Source: Symbiodinium natans
Lineage: Eukaryota > Sar > Dinophyceae > Suessiales > Symbiodiniaceae
Length of the DNA stretch: 64,000 nucleotides
Reading direction: 5' to 3'
Assembly (NCBI GenBank): GCA_905221605.1
Contig: CAJNDS010000040.1
Coordinates: 183,294-247,293, forward strand
The notes under the pieces were generated by a model. That model was not told the origin of the DNA. It saw only the letters and a program-made list of their open reading frames with translations, and searched no databases. The translations under genes were made by a program, and so were the position numbers. Shown piece by piece: positions 9,355 to 20,133 of the stretch. The first letter of the stretch is position 1, and each line of letters opens with the position of its first letter.

Positions 9355-11540
9355 CGGGGAGTTAAATAATTTAAACAATTTAAATAATTTAAATGCCCGC
9401 CGGCGGGGTCGGGCCCCTGCCTCCCGGGAATTAAATAATTTAAATAATTCAAATACATGGGGCATAGAAATTATTTAAATTATTAAATTATTTAAATTAT
9501 TTAATTCACCGGCCCGAATTAAATAATTTAAAAATTTTAAATAATTTAAGTGCCCCAGGTATGTAAACTAGTCAAATCATTTAATTCCCGGGAGGCAGCG
9601 GCCCGGACCCCCCCCGGCGGGCATTTAAATTATTTAAATTTTAAATTATTTAAATTATGCAAATTATTTAAATTATTTACTTCCCCGGCCCGAATTAAAT
9701 AATTTAAATAATTTAAATACCTGGGGCATTTACATGTTAAATGGGGGGTCCATTATTCGAATTATTTAATTCCTCGGCTCGTAATTTAGTATTGGGGGAA
9801 GGCCCGGGCTCGTAATTAAGTATTGGGGGGAGGCCCTGGCTCGTAATTTAGTATTGGGGGGAGGCCCGGGCTCGTGATTTAGTATTGGGGGGAGGCCCGG
9901 GTTCGTAATTTAGTATTGGGGGTGGTTCCGGGGAATTAAATGATTTTAATAATTCTAATTTAATTAATTTCAATAATTTACATGCCCCAGGGGGGGGTCC
10001 GGGCCCCCTGCCTCCCGGGAATTAAATACTTTAAATAATTTAATTACCTGGGGCATTTAGATGATTTAAATTATGTAAATTATTTAAATTGTTTAAATTA
10101 TTTAAATTATTTAAATTATCTAATTCACCGGCCCGAATTAAATAATTTAAATTATTTAAGTAATTTAAATGCCCCAGGTATTTAAATTATTTAAATTATT
10201 TAATTCCCGGGAGGCAGGGGCCCGGACCCCCCCCGGCGGGCATTTAAATTTTTTAAATTTTTTAATTTATTTAATTTATTTAAATTATTTAAATTATTTA
10301 AATCATTTAAATTATTTAAATTATTTAAGTTATTTAAATTATTTAAATTATTTAAATTATTTAAATTATTTAAATTATTTAAATTATTTAAATTATTTAA
10401 ATTATTCAAATTATTTAACTTATTTAAATTATTTAAATTATTTAAATTATTTAAAGTATTTAATTCACCGGCCCGAATTAAATAATTTAAATAATTCAAA
10501 TACCTGGGGCATTTAAATTATTTAAATGAGGGGTCCATTATTTAAATTATTTAATTCATCGGCTCGTAATTTAGTATTGGGGGAAGGCCCGGGCTCGTAA
10601 TTAAGTATTGGGGGGAGGCCCTGGCTCGTAATTTTGTATTGGGGGGGGGGGGGGGGCGGGCTCGTGGGGAATTAAATAATTTAAATAATTTGAATAATTT
10701 AAATAATTTAATAATTTAAATAATTTACATAATTCAAATAATTTAAATAATTTAAATGCCCCAGGGGGGGCGTCCGGGCCCCCTGCCTCCCGGGAATTAA
10801 ATTACTTAAATAATTTAAATACCTGGTGCATTTCAATTCTTTAAATTATTTAAATTATTTAATTCACCGGCCCGAATTGAATAATTTAAATAATTTATTA
10901 AAATAATTTAAATGCCCCAGGTATTTAAATTATTTAAATTATTTACTTCCCGGGAGGCAGGGGCCCGGACCCCCCCCCGGCGGGCATTTAAACTATTTAA
11001 GTTATTTAAATTATTTACTTCCCCGGCCCAAATGAAATAATTTAAATAATTTAAATACCTGGGGCATTTAAATTATTTAAATGGGGGGTCCATTATTTAA
11101 ATTATTTAATTCCTCGGCTCGTAATTTAGTATTGGGGGAAGGCCCGGGCTCGTAATTAAGTATTGGGGGGAGGCCCTGGCTCGTAATTTAGTATTGGGGG
11201 GAGGCCCGGGCTCGTGATTTAGTATTGGGGGGAGGCCCGGGCTCGTAATTTAGCATTGGGGGTGGTTCCGGGGAATTAAATAATTTAAATAATTTAGATA
11301 ATTTAAATATTTAAATTATTTAATTCCCGGGAGGCAGGGGCCCGGACCCCCCCCGGCGGGCATTTAAATTATTTAAATTATTTAAATTATTTAAATTATT
11401 TAAATTATTTAAATTATTTAAATTATTTAAATTATTTAAATAATTTAAATTATTTAAATTATTTAAATTATTCCAATTATTTAAATTGTTTAAATTATTT
11501 AAATTATTTCAATTATTTAATTTTTTTAAATTCTTGACCC
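9355..11540. repeat. AT-rich (TTTAAATTA)n satellite with GC-rich punctuation
   Basis: Long runs of AATTATTTAAATTATTTAAA alternate with GC modules, for example GGGGCCCGGACCCCCCCCGG and the GGCTCGTAATTTAGTATTGG module. The latter is repeated at about 9770-9920, 10558-10650 and 11112-11265. Higher-order units of roughly 550-800 bp are suggested. The open frames rich in Asn/Leu/Tyr here come from the repeat and are not genes. Confidence 0.85.
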
Positions 11541-11560
11541 CCCCAGCCCCCCAGAAACCC

Positions 11561-11667
11561 AAATAGGGTTTATTTGGAAGTTGGCTCTTGTAAGTAAGTA
11601 TACGTTTTGGGGTCTGTTTTCCTCTTGTAAACACGACTCTCAGCTTCCAAATAAGCCCTATTTAAGC
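11561..11667. mobile_element. Short inverted-repeat element (about 105 bp)
   Basis: AAATAGGGTTTATTTGGAAG at 11561 and CTTCCAAATAAGCCCTATTT at the right end are near-perfect inverted repeats. A related sequence (ATTTATTTGGAAGCTGAGAG) occurs at 5728, so the family is dispersed. Confidence 0.65.
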
Positions 11668-11802
11668 CGCACACGGGGGGGGGGGGGGGGGGGCTAGGGT
11701 GTTTAGGGGAGTTTTTTTTTTTCTGAGGTCGACACGACCAACGAGACCCTGGGCCCGGGGCACTCGAGGCTTTGGCTTCTTTTTGAGGGCTTTTCGGGCT
11801 TG

Positions 11803-11937
11803 GGGTTTAGGGTTTAGGGTTAGGGTTTAGGGATTAGGGTTTAGGGGTTAGGGTTTAGGGGTTAGGGTTAAGGGTTTAGGGTTTAGGGTTTAGGGTTTAG
11901 GGTTTAGGGTTTAGGGTTTAGGGTTTAGGGTTTAGGG
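11803..11937 (+). repeat. Telomere-like array, G-strand (TTTAGGG)n
   Basis: The first half is mixed (some TTTAGGGG and TTAGGG units). The last 70 bases are regular heptamers. Confidence 0.93.
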
Positions 11938-12163
11938 AAGCTGAGGAGTTGGAAACCCGAGGCACGCCCTCAAACCCTGGAACTTCAACTCTTAGACCCC
12001 TGAATGCCCCAAACCCCTAAACTCTTAAACCCTAACCCGCTGGGCTTAGGATGGAAGCTTTGAGAGGCTGGGGACCCCTAGCGTGGTTTCGGGTTTTAGG
12101 GATTTAGGGCTTTAGGGTTTCGGGTTTAGTGTTTACGGCCCCACTTCCAGTGCGACGTCGAGG

Positions 12164-12275
12164 GCAACGCAGACACAGACACAGACACATATACAGACAC
12201 AGACAAAGACACAGACACAGACACATATACAGACACAGACATTCGCACACCCACCCACACACACACTCACACACA
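12164..12275. repeat. ACAGAC/ACACAT microsatellite
   Basis: Hexamer repeats of CAGACA with ATATAC interruptions, then CACACA. Short open frames on both strands here are repeat-derived. Confidence 0.9.
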
Positions 12276-12473
12276 CAATCACCCTGCGTTGTGGTGTGTG
12301 CGGAACATTTGAGAACTGAGCCCCCATCCTCCAACCCTCAATTGCGAGCTCCACCTGCTAGATGTCCCCCCCGAGGGTTTTCGAAGCGGTCTTGGGGCTG
12401 AAGTCTGGAGTTGCTAGTTTCGGTTGGAGAGCCCTGTTCTTCAAATTCCGGTCTTTTGGATTCCTGGGCAGTT

Positions 12474-12572
12474 ATGAGTCATTCTAGGATTGCACGAATA
12501 GGGCGAAGCGCCGCCGCCGGAAGTTGCTATCGGGCTGGACTGTCCCGCAGCCCCAGCTACCTGTCAGCCTAA
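12474..12572 (+). CDS. Candidate small ORF or first exon, 32 codons
   Basis: An ATG three bases after an AG (470-471) opens a Ser/Arg-rich frame ending at TAA 12570-12572, directly before a TTTAGGG block. It is basic, with no homology recognised. It may be the tail or start exon of a spliced gene, or noise. Confidence 0.2.
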   Translation: MSHSRIARIGRSAAAGSCYRAGLSRSPSYLSA

Positions 12573-15500
12573 ACAGGGTTTAGGGTTTAGGGTCTAGGGT
12601 TTAGGGTTAAGGGTTTAGGGTTACGCTGCCAGGCATACTGAGCTGTGACTTGGCCCCGCGCCAGCTTGTGCTTACAGCATCTACCAGAGGCTGCCAAAGG
12701 GTGTGACCACGATTGTGTCGCTGGTACGAGCCATGCGTGGGTTTTTGGGCCGTCGTGCAGTCCCAGCTGAATCTTACATGACGCCTTACATCGCCAAATG
12801 AATACCCTATGAAGTTTCTTGAGGGCCTTGAATCTCAGCCTGCAGGGTTTAGGCATGTTGGGAAGTGCCACAGCGGCGTTGAGGGGAGTTGGCCTTTCTT
12901 TGTCTCGCGCAGCCCTTTGTAGCAGTCCATTCATCCACCTACCATGTATCCACCTTTCCATCAATCCAGCGAGCTGATGATGACTTGTCGGGCCTCTCGC
13001 TGGTCTCCCTCTCCCTCTCTGTCAACTTATCCTCTGTCACTTTCCCTCTCTCTCGGGTTGGGAAGGCAGAGACGCGTCCCCGAACCCGAAACCTTGTAGG
13101 GTAGTGGGGTTTAGCTTGTAGGGTTTACCCTCAACCCTAAGCCCGAAACTTTCGGGTTATGGGGTTCCGGGCTATTGTGGAGAAGCGACAGAAGACTCCG
13201 ACGCGATCCAGTGTAGCGCTCGAAGTGACGTTGCTTGGAGTGCAGTGAGGAGGAATCGTGTGCGTGATTGAGGGAGGATCACTTCGGGTCATCCTTTTAA
13301 CCAAATCCGGAGCACCGGATGATTCGATCACTTGTCATCTGAATGTGATCGGGACAGAAAGGTCTGAGGTGTCACACCAGGGTGCTTCTGCCCGCCTCCT
13401 ATCTCGGCTCGCGCCGCAGCAGCAGGGAAGCATGTTATGGGTCGTAGACTTCAAGCCCCAAACCCCAAACCCTTCTAGCTTAAGATATCTCAATTCACCC
13501 TATACTTCCAGAGAAGTCAAGGAACATCTTCGGATGTACGCAGAAGTCGTCCTTTCACGTTTCTTGAGGAGACGTGGATCGGAGCCAGGCCTGAATGAGT
13601 GTGGAGATGGGTTTCGCGAGAGAATGCGCTGGCGGTAAGGAGCAAGATGTTGCACAGCTCGTAGCTTGCCACAACCAAGTCAAAACCCTAAACCCTAAAC
13701 CCCAAACCCTAAACCCTAAACCCTAAAACCCTAAAACCCTAAAACCCTAAAACCCAGAACAGCACACACAGAAACAAAAGTTGCTTCGCGCACGAAGCTG
13801 CGAGAGGGCTTGCGAGCCAGATGCCGCCGTCAGTGCTGGAGGTCGCCCGGATATTTTGTATCCGGTCTTCATTGTAGGAGCCCCCCTTAAGCAGAGTACC
13901 CCCCCTATGTTAGGAAGCCGTGAGTGGGGGCAAGTTCCAGCGATTCCTGGGGCGAATGTCATGCTTCTGGTTCTAAGGGTTGAGGGTTTAGGGTTCACTT
14001 GGTTTCCGCTTTGACCTCCATGTGTGGGTTCACTTCTAAGAAAGGGTTCCCTGATAATTGGCCTTGTCACCGTTCACGGCATGCGATGCTTGCGCTCCCT
14101 TCCCTTTCCCTGCCTTCCCTCCTACCCTTCCTTCACTCCTTCCCCAAGGCCTGCACCCCCACACCCAAAAAGTCAATGCAGAACGATGCTCATGTGCTGT
14201 TGCCCGAACGTAGGTTCCATGTTTGATGTCAAGGTCGTCATCTTAAGTGTTGCACGGGGCTCTCCAAGAAGAATCTGAGGTTCGGAGTTGTGGCTTATGC
14301 TGGTAGTGTTTCCAGGAGATGGAGCGTTTGTGCAGCCCGGGCTACGGCATGTTCATCGCCAGGACTGGCCCCCAGCTTTTTAGGGATTGAGGGCGGGGAT
14401 GCCCTGCCACAATCCTCCCGTTAAGAGTTTGGAGGGTTTGGAATGAGCTGTCCATCTCAGAACTTTGACCCCCGCTACCAGGTTCCCAAACAACGCTGGG
14501 CCCTCAGCATCACCCTCCACAGATTGCCCAAACTAAGTGAGGGGTCGCTTCCGTCGAGCGACAGACCCCGAACGCTCGGCCGAGGGCCTTACAGCCCGAG
14601 CGCCCAAGCGAAAAGAGAAACGGAAAGGTGAGGGTTAAGCCTCACCGTCTGTCCTGGACAGGCCAACGGACAACGTCAGTACTCGGCTAAGGGATGGCCG
14701 GCACCCAGACCTTTAGCGTAGCTAAGTAAAACCCCAAATTCGACGTTTTGGGTTCAGGGTTTGCACAGTTTCCTGATTTTTTTGGCTCGACAACCCCAAT
14801 TCAGAGGATCGAGAGCCCCCGGGCCTACTGTAGGGTGTCCCCCCCGGCCTGGCTGCAGGTGCCAAGCCTTGTATTTGGAGGCTTGCCCGAATGCCCCAGA
14901 GCCCGGGCCCCCGAGCCTGGGGGCTGAGGTTCGGGCTTTGAAATCCCAACCCTGCAAAAGGGGTTTACGGGCCCTGGAAAAGGGCCTTAAACCCTAACAC
15001 CAAGGGGCCGCCCCAACAAGGGCCTGCGAAGTGCCGAAGGCCCGAAAAGGGCCGAGGCTACCCCGAACCCCAACTTAAACCCTAGCCCTGCAACTTCAAA
15101 AGTGGAAATACTCATTGGTGAGAAAAAAACTGACCTTCAAATGAATACAGGGCCTCTACGGGCCCTGACACGCCGAAGGTCCGGAAAGGGCCGAGGCTAC
15201 CCCCGACTCCAGCTGAAACCCCAACTCCGCAACTTTAAAGAAACAAACATCGGTGCACAAGAAAAAAATCAATAAACCCCAAACCCTAATAGAGTATAGT
15301 TTGGGTGGCCGGGGTGGGTTGCTGACACACCCTAAACCCTAAACGCTAAACCCAAAACCCGTAAGCCTAAGGCCTACGGCCTAAACCCTAAGCCCTAAGC
15401 CCTAAACCCTAAACCCCAAACCCTCAACCCTAAACCCTAAAGCCCAAAAGCCCTCGCAGCGCCCTGGGGGTGTGGGACCAGGCGCCGGAAGAGCTTGGCG

Positions 15501-16228
15501 GAGGCAGGTCGCCGGCGCAGAAACCCAATACCAATCTCATGCTATTGATGGGTTTAGGGTTTAGGGTTTAGGGTTTAGGGTTTAGGGCTTAGGGCTTAGG
15601 GCTTAGGGCTTAGGGTTTGAAAGCCGAAACCCTAAACCTGACCTATATAGTTGCGACAACGTGCCGCAGTATGCTCAGCAACCATCCCAAGACCATGTAG
15701 GCATGTTTGGTTTCTGTTCATGTACAGGTGGCAAACAGCACAATAAACCTCTATATGCCATGCACCGAGTCGGCAAAAACCTTTGACATGCACTTCTTCT
15801 CGTTGAGCCCTGAATTCTAAACCCGTACGGGGCCACAAAAAACCCCACAGCCCTTTGGTAAAGAAAGGGTCTCGACGAGCAGTTGAGATTTGCCTTGAAC
15901 TCTAAATCCAAGAGCCTGAACCCTGAACCCCAGGTCCTGCGCCCTGAGCCCTAGACAATTGAGTCCCAGACCCGCAACCCTAAACCCGAACCCCTCACCC
16001 CTAAACCCTAACCCCCAAGCCCTAAACCCGAAACCCTAAATCCTAAACCCTGAACCCTAAACCCTAGCCCTAAATCCTACAAACCCTACACCCCAAACCC
16101 TAAACCCTAAACCCTAAACCCTAAACCCTAAACCCTAAACCCTAAACCCTAAACCCTAAACCCTAAACCCTAAACCCGAAATCCTAAACCCGGAGCCCTA
16201 AACCTAAACCCCAATCTCGCTGCACCAG
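12573..16228. other. Mixed telomere-like and unique DNA, no gene assigned
   Basis: Several short open islands exist, notably 15451-15507, which follows an AAAAG acceptor-like site and ends at a CAG/GT donor-like site. It is open in two frames (one reading includes ALGVWDQAPEELGGG). It may be an upstream exon of the 16.2-19.4 kb candidate. C-strand blocks lie at 13683-13754, 15330-15440 and 16086-16178, and a G-strand block at 15551-15620. I could not chain a gene through 12.6-15.4 kb. Confidence 0.35.
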
Positions 16229-19200
16229 GCGGGCATGAACAAGACAGCTGCGGAGCTGCGGGCTGCCAGGGCGCCAAGCGGGGTTTAGGGTTTAGGGTTT
16301 AGGGTTTAGAGTTTAGGGTTTAGGGTTTAGGGTTTAGGGTTTAGGGTTTGGGGTTTAGGGGGGGGGGTTGAGGAGGCGTTTGGTTCGGAGCAGCCCCTAT
16401 TCGTATCCTAAACCTTGGAACCTTAAAACCCTAGGCCCTAAGCCCTAAGCCCCAACCCCTAAACTATGCCTCCCGCAGGTCTTCTTAAACCAGGAAAGCA
16501 AGTGGCAGAAATACACCCAGGTTGCAGAAGCTTTTACCCTAAACCCTAAACTGCAAAGGAGTGGCAGTCGCTGAGTGCTGAGAAGCGAGCAGAGCTGGAG
16601 AGTGCCTCCGACAGCGACTCGCAGAGGCCTCTCCCTCCCTTGTTTCTTTTTGTTGTTCTTATTTTTATTTATTTATTTTTTTTTTTTGGGGGGGGGGGGG
16701 TGGGGGGGTAGGGGTTAGGGTTTAGGGGGTTTAGGGGCTCTTGTGGCTTTAGGGTGTTTGGGGTTTGGGACTTTCAGGTTCAGGATTTTGGTTGGGACTT
16801 TAGTAGGCTATACCCTGTTATAGCCATAGTTATCCCATGAACCTCCAAGTAGGGCTTCTGACCCTAGACCCTGAACCCTAAACCCTAAACCGTATGGATC
16901 TCCCAAGCAGTGTTTAAGGTTTCAACGCGTTTCCTCGAGGTTTCGGGGCTTTTTGGGGGCTTTAGTTGTTTTTTTGGGCGGGGGTGGTGCGTGGGGAGGG
17001 GCGGTGGGGGAGGGGCTGGGGACCCTCAATCCGATGGGTAGCCCATTTCTGATGTAGGGTTTAGGGTTTAGTGTTTTATTTGCTGTTTTGTTCTCGCGCC
17101 GCCCTCAGAAATTATTAGAACCAATGCAATCCACAAGGACTCAAGCAGCCAAGTCCATGGAAAGGGGGGCTTAGGTTTTTTTGGTGTCTTTACAGGATTT
17201 TTATATGTTCTATGCCGTCTAGACCTTCAACGAAGCCCTAGAGCCCCACCTGAACCCCCTGAGCCCTAAAAACCCTCAACCCTGATAACCTAGACCTTGA
17301 AATCCTAAACCCCGGGCTAAACCCTGTAGACCCTAGAACCCCCAAAACCCAAAGCCCAAAACCCAAAGCCCAAAACCCAAAGCCCTAAACCCTAAACCCT
17401 AAACCCTAAGCCCTAAACCCTAAACTCTCAGGAGCCGCTCCGCGGCCGACGTGCTTCAGACGTTTCGGCAGCAGAAGGTGACCCAGGAGCCCCCCCGCAG
17501 AATTTTGGTTTTGGGTTCAAGGTACCTTTTTGGGGGAGTTTAGGGTTTAGGGTATAGGGTTTAGGGTGTAGGGTGTAGGGTTTCGGCGGTTCGGGTTTAG
17601 GGTTTAGGACCCAGGGTTCGTTTAAGGTTTAGGGTACAGGGGTTTTACAGGTTTAAAGGGGTGTCACAGGCGTCCGGATTGAGGGACGCAGGTTCGGAGT
17701 TTCGGGTCTCGGATTTAAGGTGTCCAGGGTGTTATGGGGTTTACAGGGGCTTTGTGGAGGTTAAGGGGTATGGGGGGCCTGAGGGTTTGCTTCTTAGAAG
17801 AAAGAAGAAAGAAGAAAGAAGAAAGAAGAAAGAAGAAAGAAGAAAGAAGAAAGAAGAAAGAAGAAAGAAGAAAGAAGAAAGAAGAAAGAAGAAAGAAGAC
17901 AGAAGAAAGAAGAAAGAAGAAAGAAGAAAGAAGAAAGAAGAAAGAAGAAAGAAGAAAGAAGAAAGAAGAAAGAAGAAAGAAGAAAGAAGAAAGAAGAAAG
18001 AAGAAAGAAGAAAGAAGAAAGAAGAAAGAAGAAAGAAGAAAGAAGAAAGAAGAAAGAATAAAGAAGAAAGAAGAAAGAAGAAAGAAGAAAGAAGAACGAA
18101 GAAAGAAGAAAGAGGAGAGAAGAAAGAAGAAAGAAGAAAGAAGAAAGAAGAAAGAAGAAAGAAGAAAGAAGAAAGAAGAAAGAAGAAAGAAGAAAGAAGA
18201 AAGAAGAAATAAGAAAGAAGAAAGAAGAAAGAAGAAAGAAGAAAGAAGAAATAATAAAGCAGAAAGAAGAAAGAAGACAGAAGAAAGAAGAAAGAAGAAA
18301 TAAGAAAGAAGAAAGAAGAAAGAAGAAAGAAGAAAGAAGAAAGAAGAAATAATAAAGAAGAACGAAGAACGAAGAAAGAATAACGAAGACAGAAGAAAGA
18401 AGAAAGAAGAAAGAAGAAAGAAAAAAGAAGAAAGAACATAGAAGAAAGAAGAAAGAAGAAAGAAGAAGAAGAAGAAGAAGAAGAATAAGAATAAGACGAG
18501 AAGAAGAAGAAGAAGAATAAGAAGAAAGAGAAATAGAAGAGAACTAGAAAAATCAGAATAGAAGAATAAGAAGAAGAAGATAGAAGAATAAAACAAACAA
18601 ACAAACAAAACTTGTTCTAATTATTATTAAGGCCCCTATATTAACCCGCTCTCCAACCTGAACCCCTGCTTCCCCTGCAAAGCCAATCCCTTCGTGCTAT
18701 CAGGTTTTTGGGTTTTGGTTAAGGCTCGAGGGTTTAAAAAAACAAACAGGGGTTTAGGGTCTTAGGGTTTCGGGTTTCGCCCTAAACCCTAAACCCCAAA
18801 CCAAAACCCAAAACCCTAACCCAAAACCCAAAACCCCAAAACCCCAAACCCAAAAACCCCTAAACCCTAAAACCCTAAACCCCCAAACCCTAAACCCTAA
18901 CCCTAACCCCAAACCCTAAATCCCCGAGACCGGGACGTGAGACCTGTGAGGAGCAGCGCTCCCCGCCCAGTCCGAGTCGCGCCCCTCTCTGCACATTGAC
19001 TTCGCAGCCCTGCCTTCTCGGAGTTCAGGGAGCTAGGTTTTAGGTTTAGGTTTTAGGTTTAGGGGGGTAAAAGGGCTTTGGGGCTTCAGGGTCTATTCCA
19101 ACAAATTTTATGTGTGTACGCGTTTGCCCTGACGTTCCACACCCCGAGGCCCTCCTAAACCCTAAGCCCTAAACCCTAAACCCTAACCCCCACCCCAAAC

Positions 19201-19358
19201 CCCAACCCTAACCCTAAACCCCCAAACCCTAAACCCTAACCCTAAGGTTGCCAATGGTGGTAGGTGCCTCAACACCTCAGACAGTGGCACCTCGAAGCAC
19301 AAGCCCTTGGCGCTGGCCCGTCTTCCCATCCAGCCCAAAGGCCCCCTGTCATAAGTAG
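16229..19358 (+). CDS. Candidate spliced gene, six exons, product unknown
   Basis: Candidate exons are 16229-16282 (an ATG lies at 16235), 16479-16520, 16559-16626, 17432-17477, 18951-19003 and 19247-19358 (TAG stop). The phases join without conflict (123 codons from the ATG). Readings include MNKTAAELRAAR, VFLNQESKWQKYTQ, EWQSLSAEKRAELESAS and ADVLQTFRQQK, then a Ser/Pro-rich tail. The start is basic and helical, and there are no membrane segments. The third donor and the fifth are GC; the others are GT. The 38-bp interval 16521-16558 is very short for an intron and is the weak point. The introns hold CCCTAAA and TTTAGGG blocks and the 800-bp purine tract. I do not recognise the family. Confidence 0.35.
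16281..16358 (+). repeat. Telomere-like array, G-strand, abutting a candidate exon
   Basis: The heptamers start directly at the candidate exon end, so the first GTTTAG of the array would be the splice donor. Confidence 0.9.
17800..18600 (+). repeat. Polypurine (GAAGAAA)n microsatellite, about 800 bp
   Basis: More than 100 units of AAGAAAG, breaking down at the 3' end into AAGAAG, AATAAG and AAACA variants. Long Lys/Glu/Arg frames on + and Phe/Leu/Ser frames on - are translation of the repeat. Mirror symmetry makes it a strong candidate for triplex (H-DNA). Confidence 0.97.
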
Positions 19359-19360
19359 GG

Positions 19361-19433
19361 TTGGAGGTACCCTTTGTAACTGTAAGTTATCCCACTTATC
19401 ACCCCAGATATCACTACCCATGAAACCTCCAAG
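19361..19433. mobile_element. Inverted-repeat element, family B (introner-like)
   Basis: It starts TTGGAGGTACC and ends CATGAAACCTCCAAG, so the ends pair over 7-8 bases. It directly follows a candidate coding end with a GT (GTAGGG) just upstream, and its end CCAAG could be an acceptor. Related ends occur at 5563-5576, 16836-16849 and 40773-41013. Confidence 0.55.
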
Positions 19434-20133
19434 CAGGGTCAGGGTTTAAAAGGGACTCTCGGCGGGGGGGGGGGGGGGGAACAATCAGGGTTACATCGGA
19501 GAAGGTTTTTAGAGTTTTAGGGCTTTTTTCAGTTTTTTGGGAGGCCCTCTGGGGTTTTTTCGTGGGTTGGGGCCTGGTTCAGGCTTTAAGGCTTCGGGGG
19601 GTTCAGGGGGTTTTGGGGGTTTTGGGGGGCGTTGTTTTCCTTCTCTTTTTTAGAGAATCTCAGGATGTTGACCGGCTTGGTCTCAAAGCTTCTCTGACCC
19701 GATTTGGGGGGGGGGGGGGGAGGAGGGGGTGGGGGGGGACCCTAAACCCTAAACCTTAACCCTAAACACTATAACCCTAAGATCATGATCCTCGTTTATA
19801 TTTCCTGGCCCACGGATTGGCTGGCGCCTCCTCCGATCTCGTTGGCTGATGCCGTGAACGTGACAGTATTAGAATCAACCAATTCCCTTGATTGAGTGTG
19901 GACATTTTCTTGACGGCCATGGCTGGTGCCGTCAATCTCCCATGCTGCTTGCAGAGAGGTCCCCCCCCCCCCCCCCCCCACAACCCGAAAGCCCGAAACC
20001 CGAAACCCGTCAGGTCCGTGACCCTACACTCCTCAGAAAACCCTAAACCCTAAACCCTAAACCCGAAACCCTAAACCCTAAACCCCAAACCCTAAACCCC
20101 AAACCCTAAACCCTAAACCCTAAACCTTGGGGC

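Noticed and set aside
10169-10516. Leu/Tyr/Asn-rich frames on both strands
   Set aside because: Translation of the AATTATTTAAA satellite.
17661-18608. Lys/Glu/Arg-rich (+) and Phe/Leu/Ser-rich (-) open frames up to 297 codons
   Set aside because: Repeat translation of (GAAGAAA)n; no complexity and present in several frames at once.
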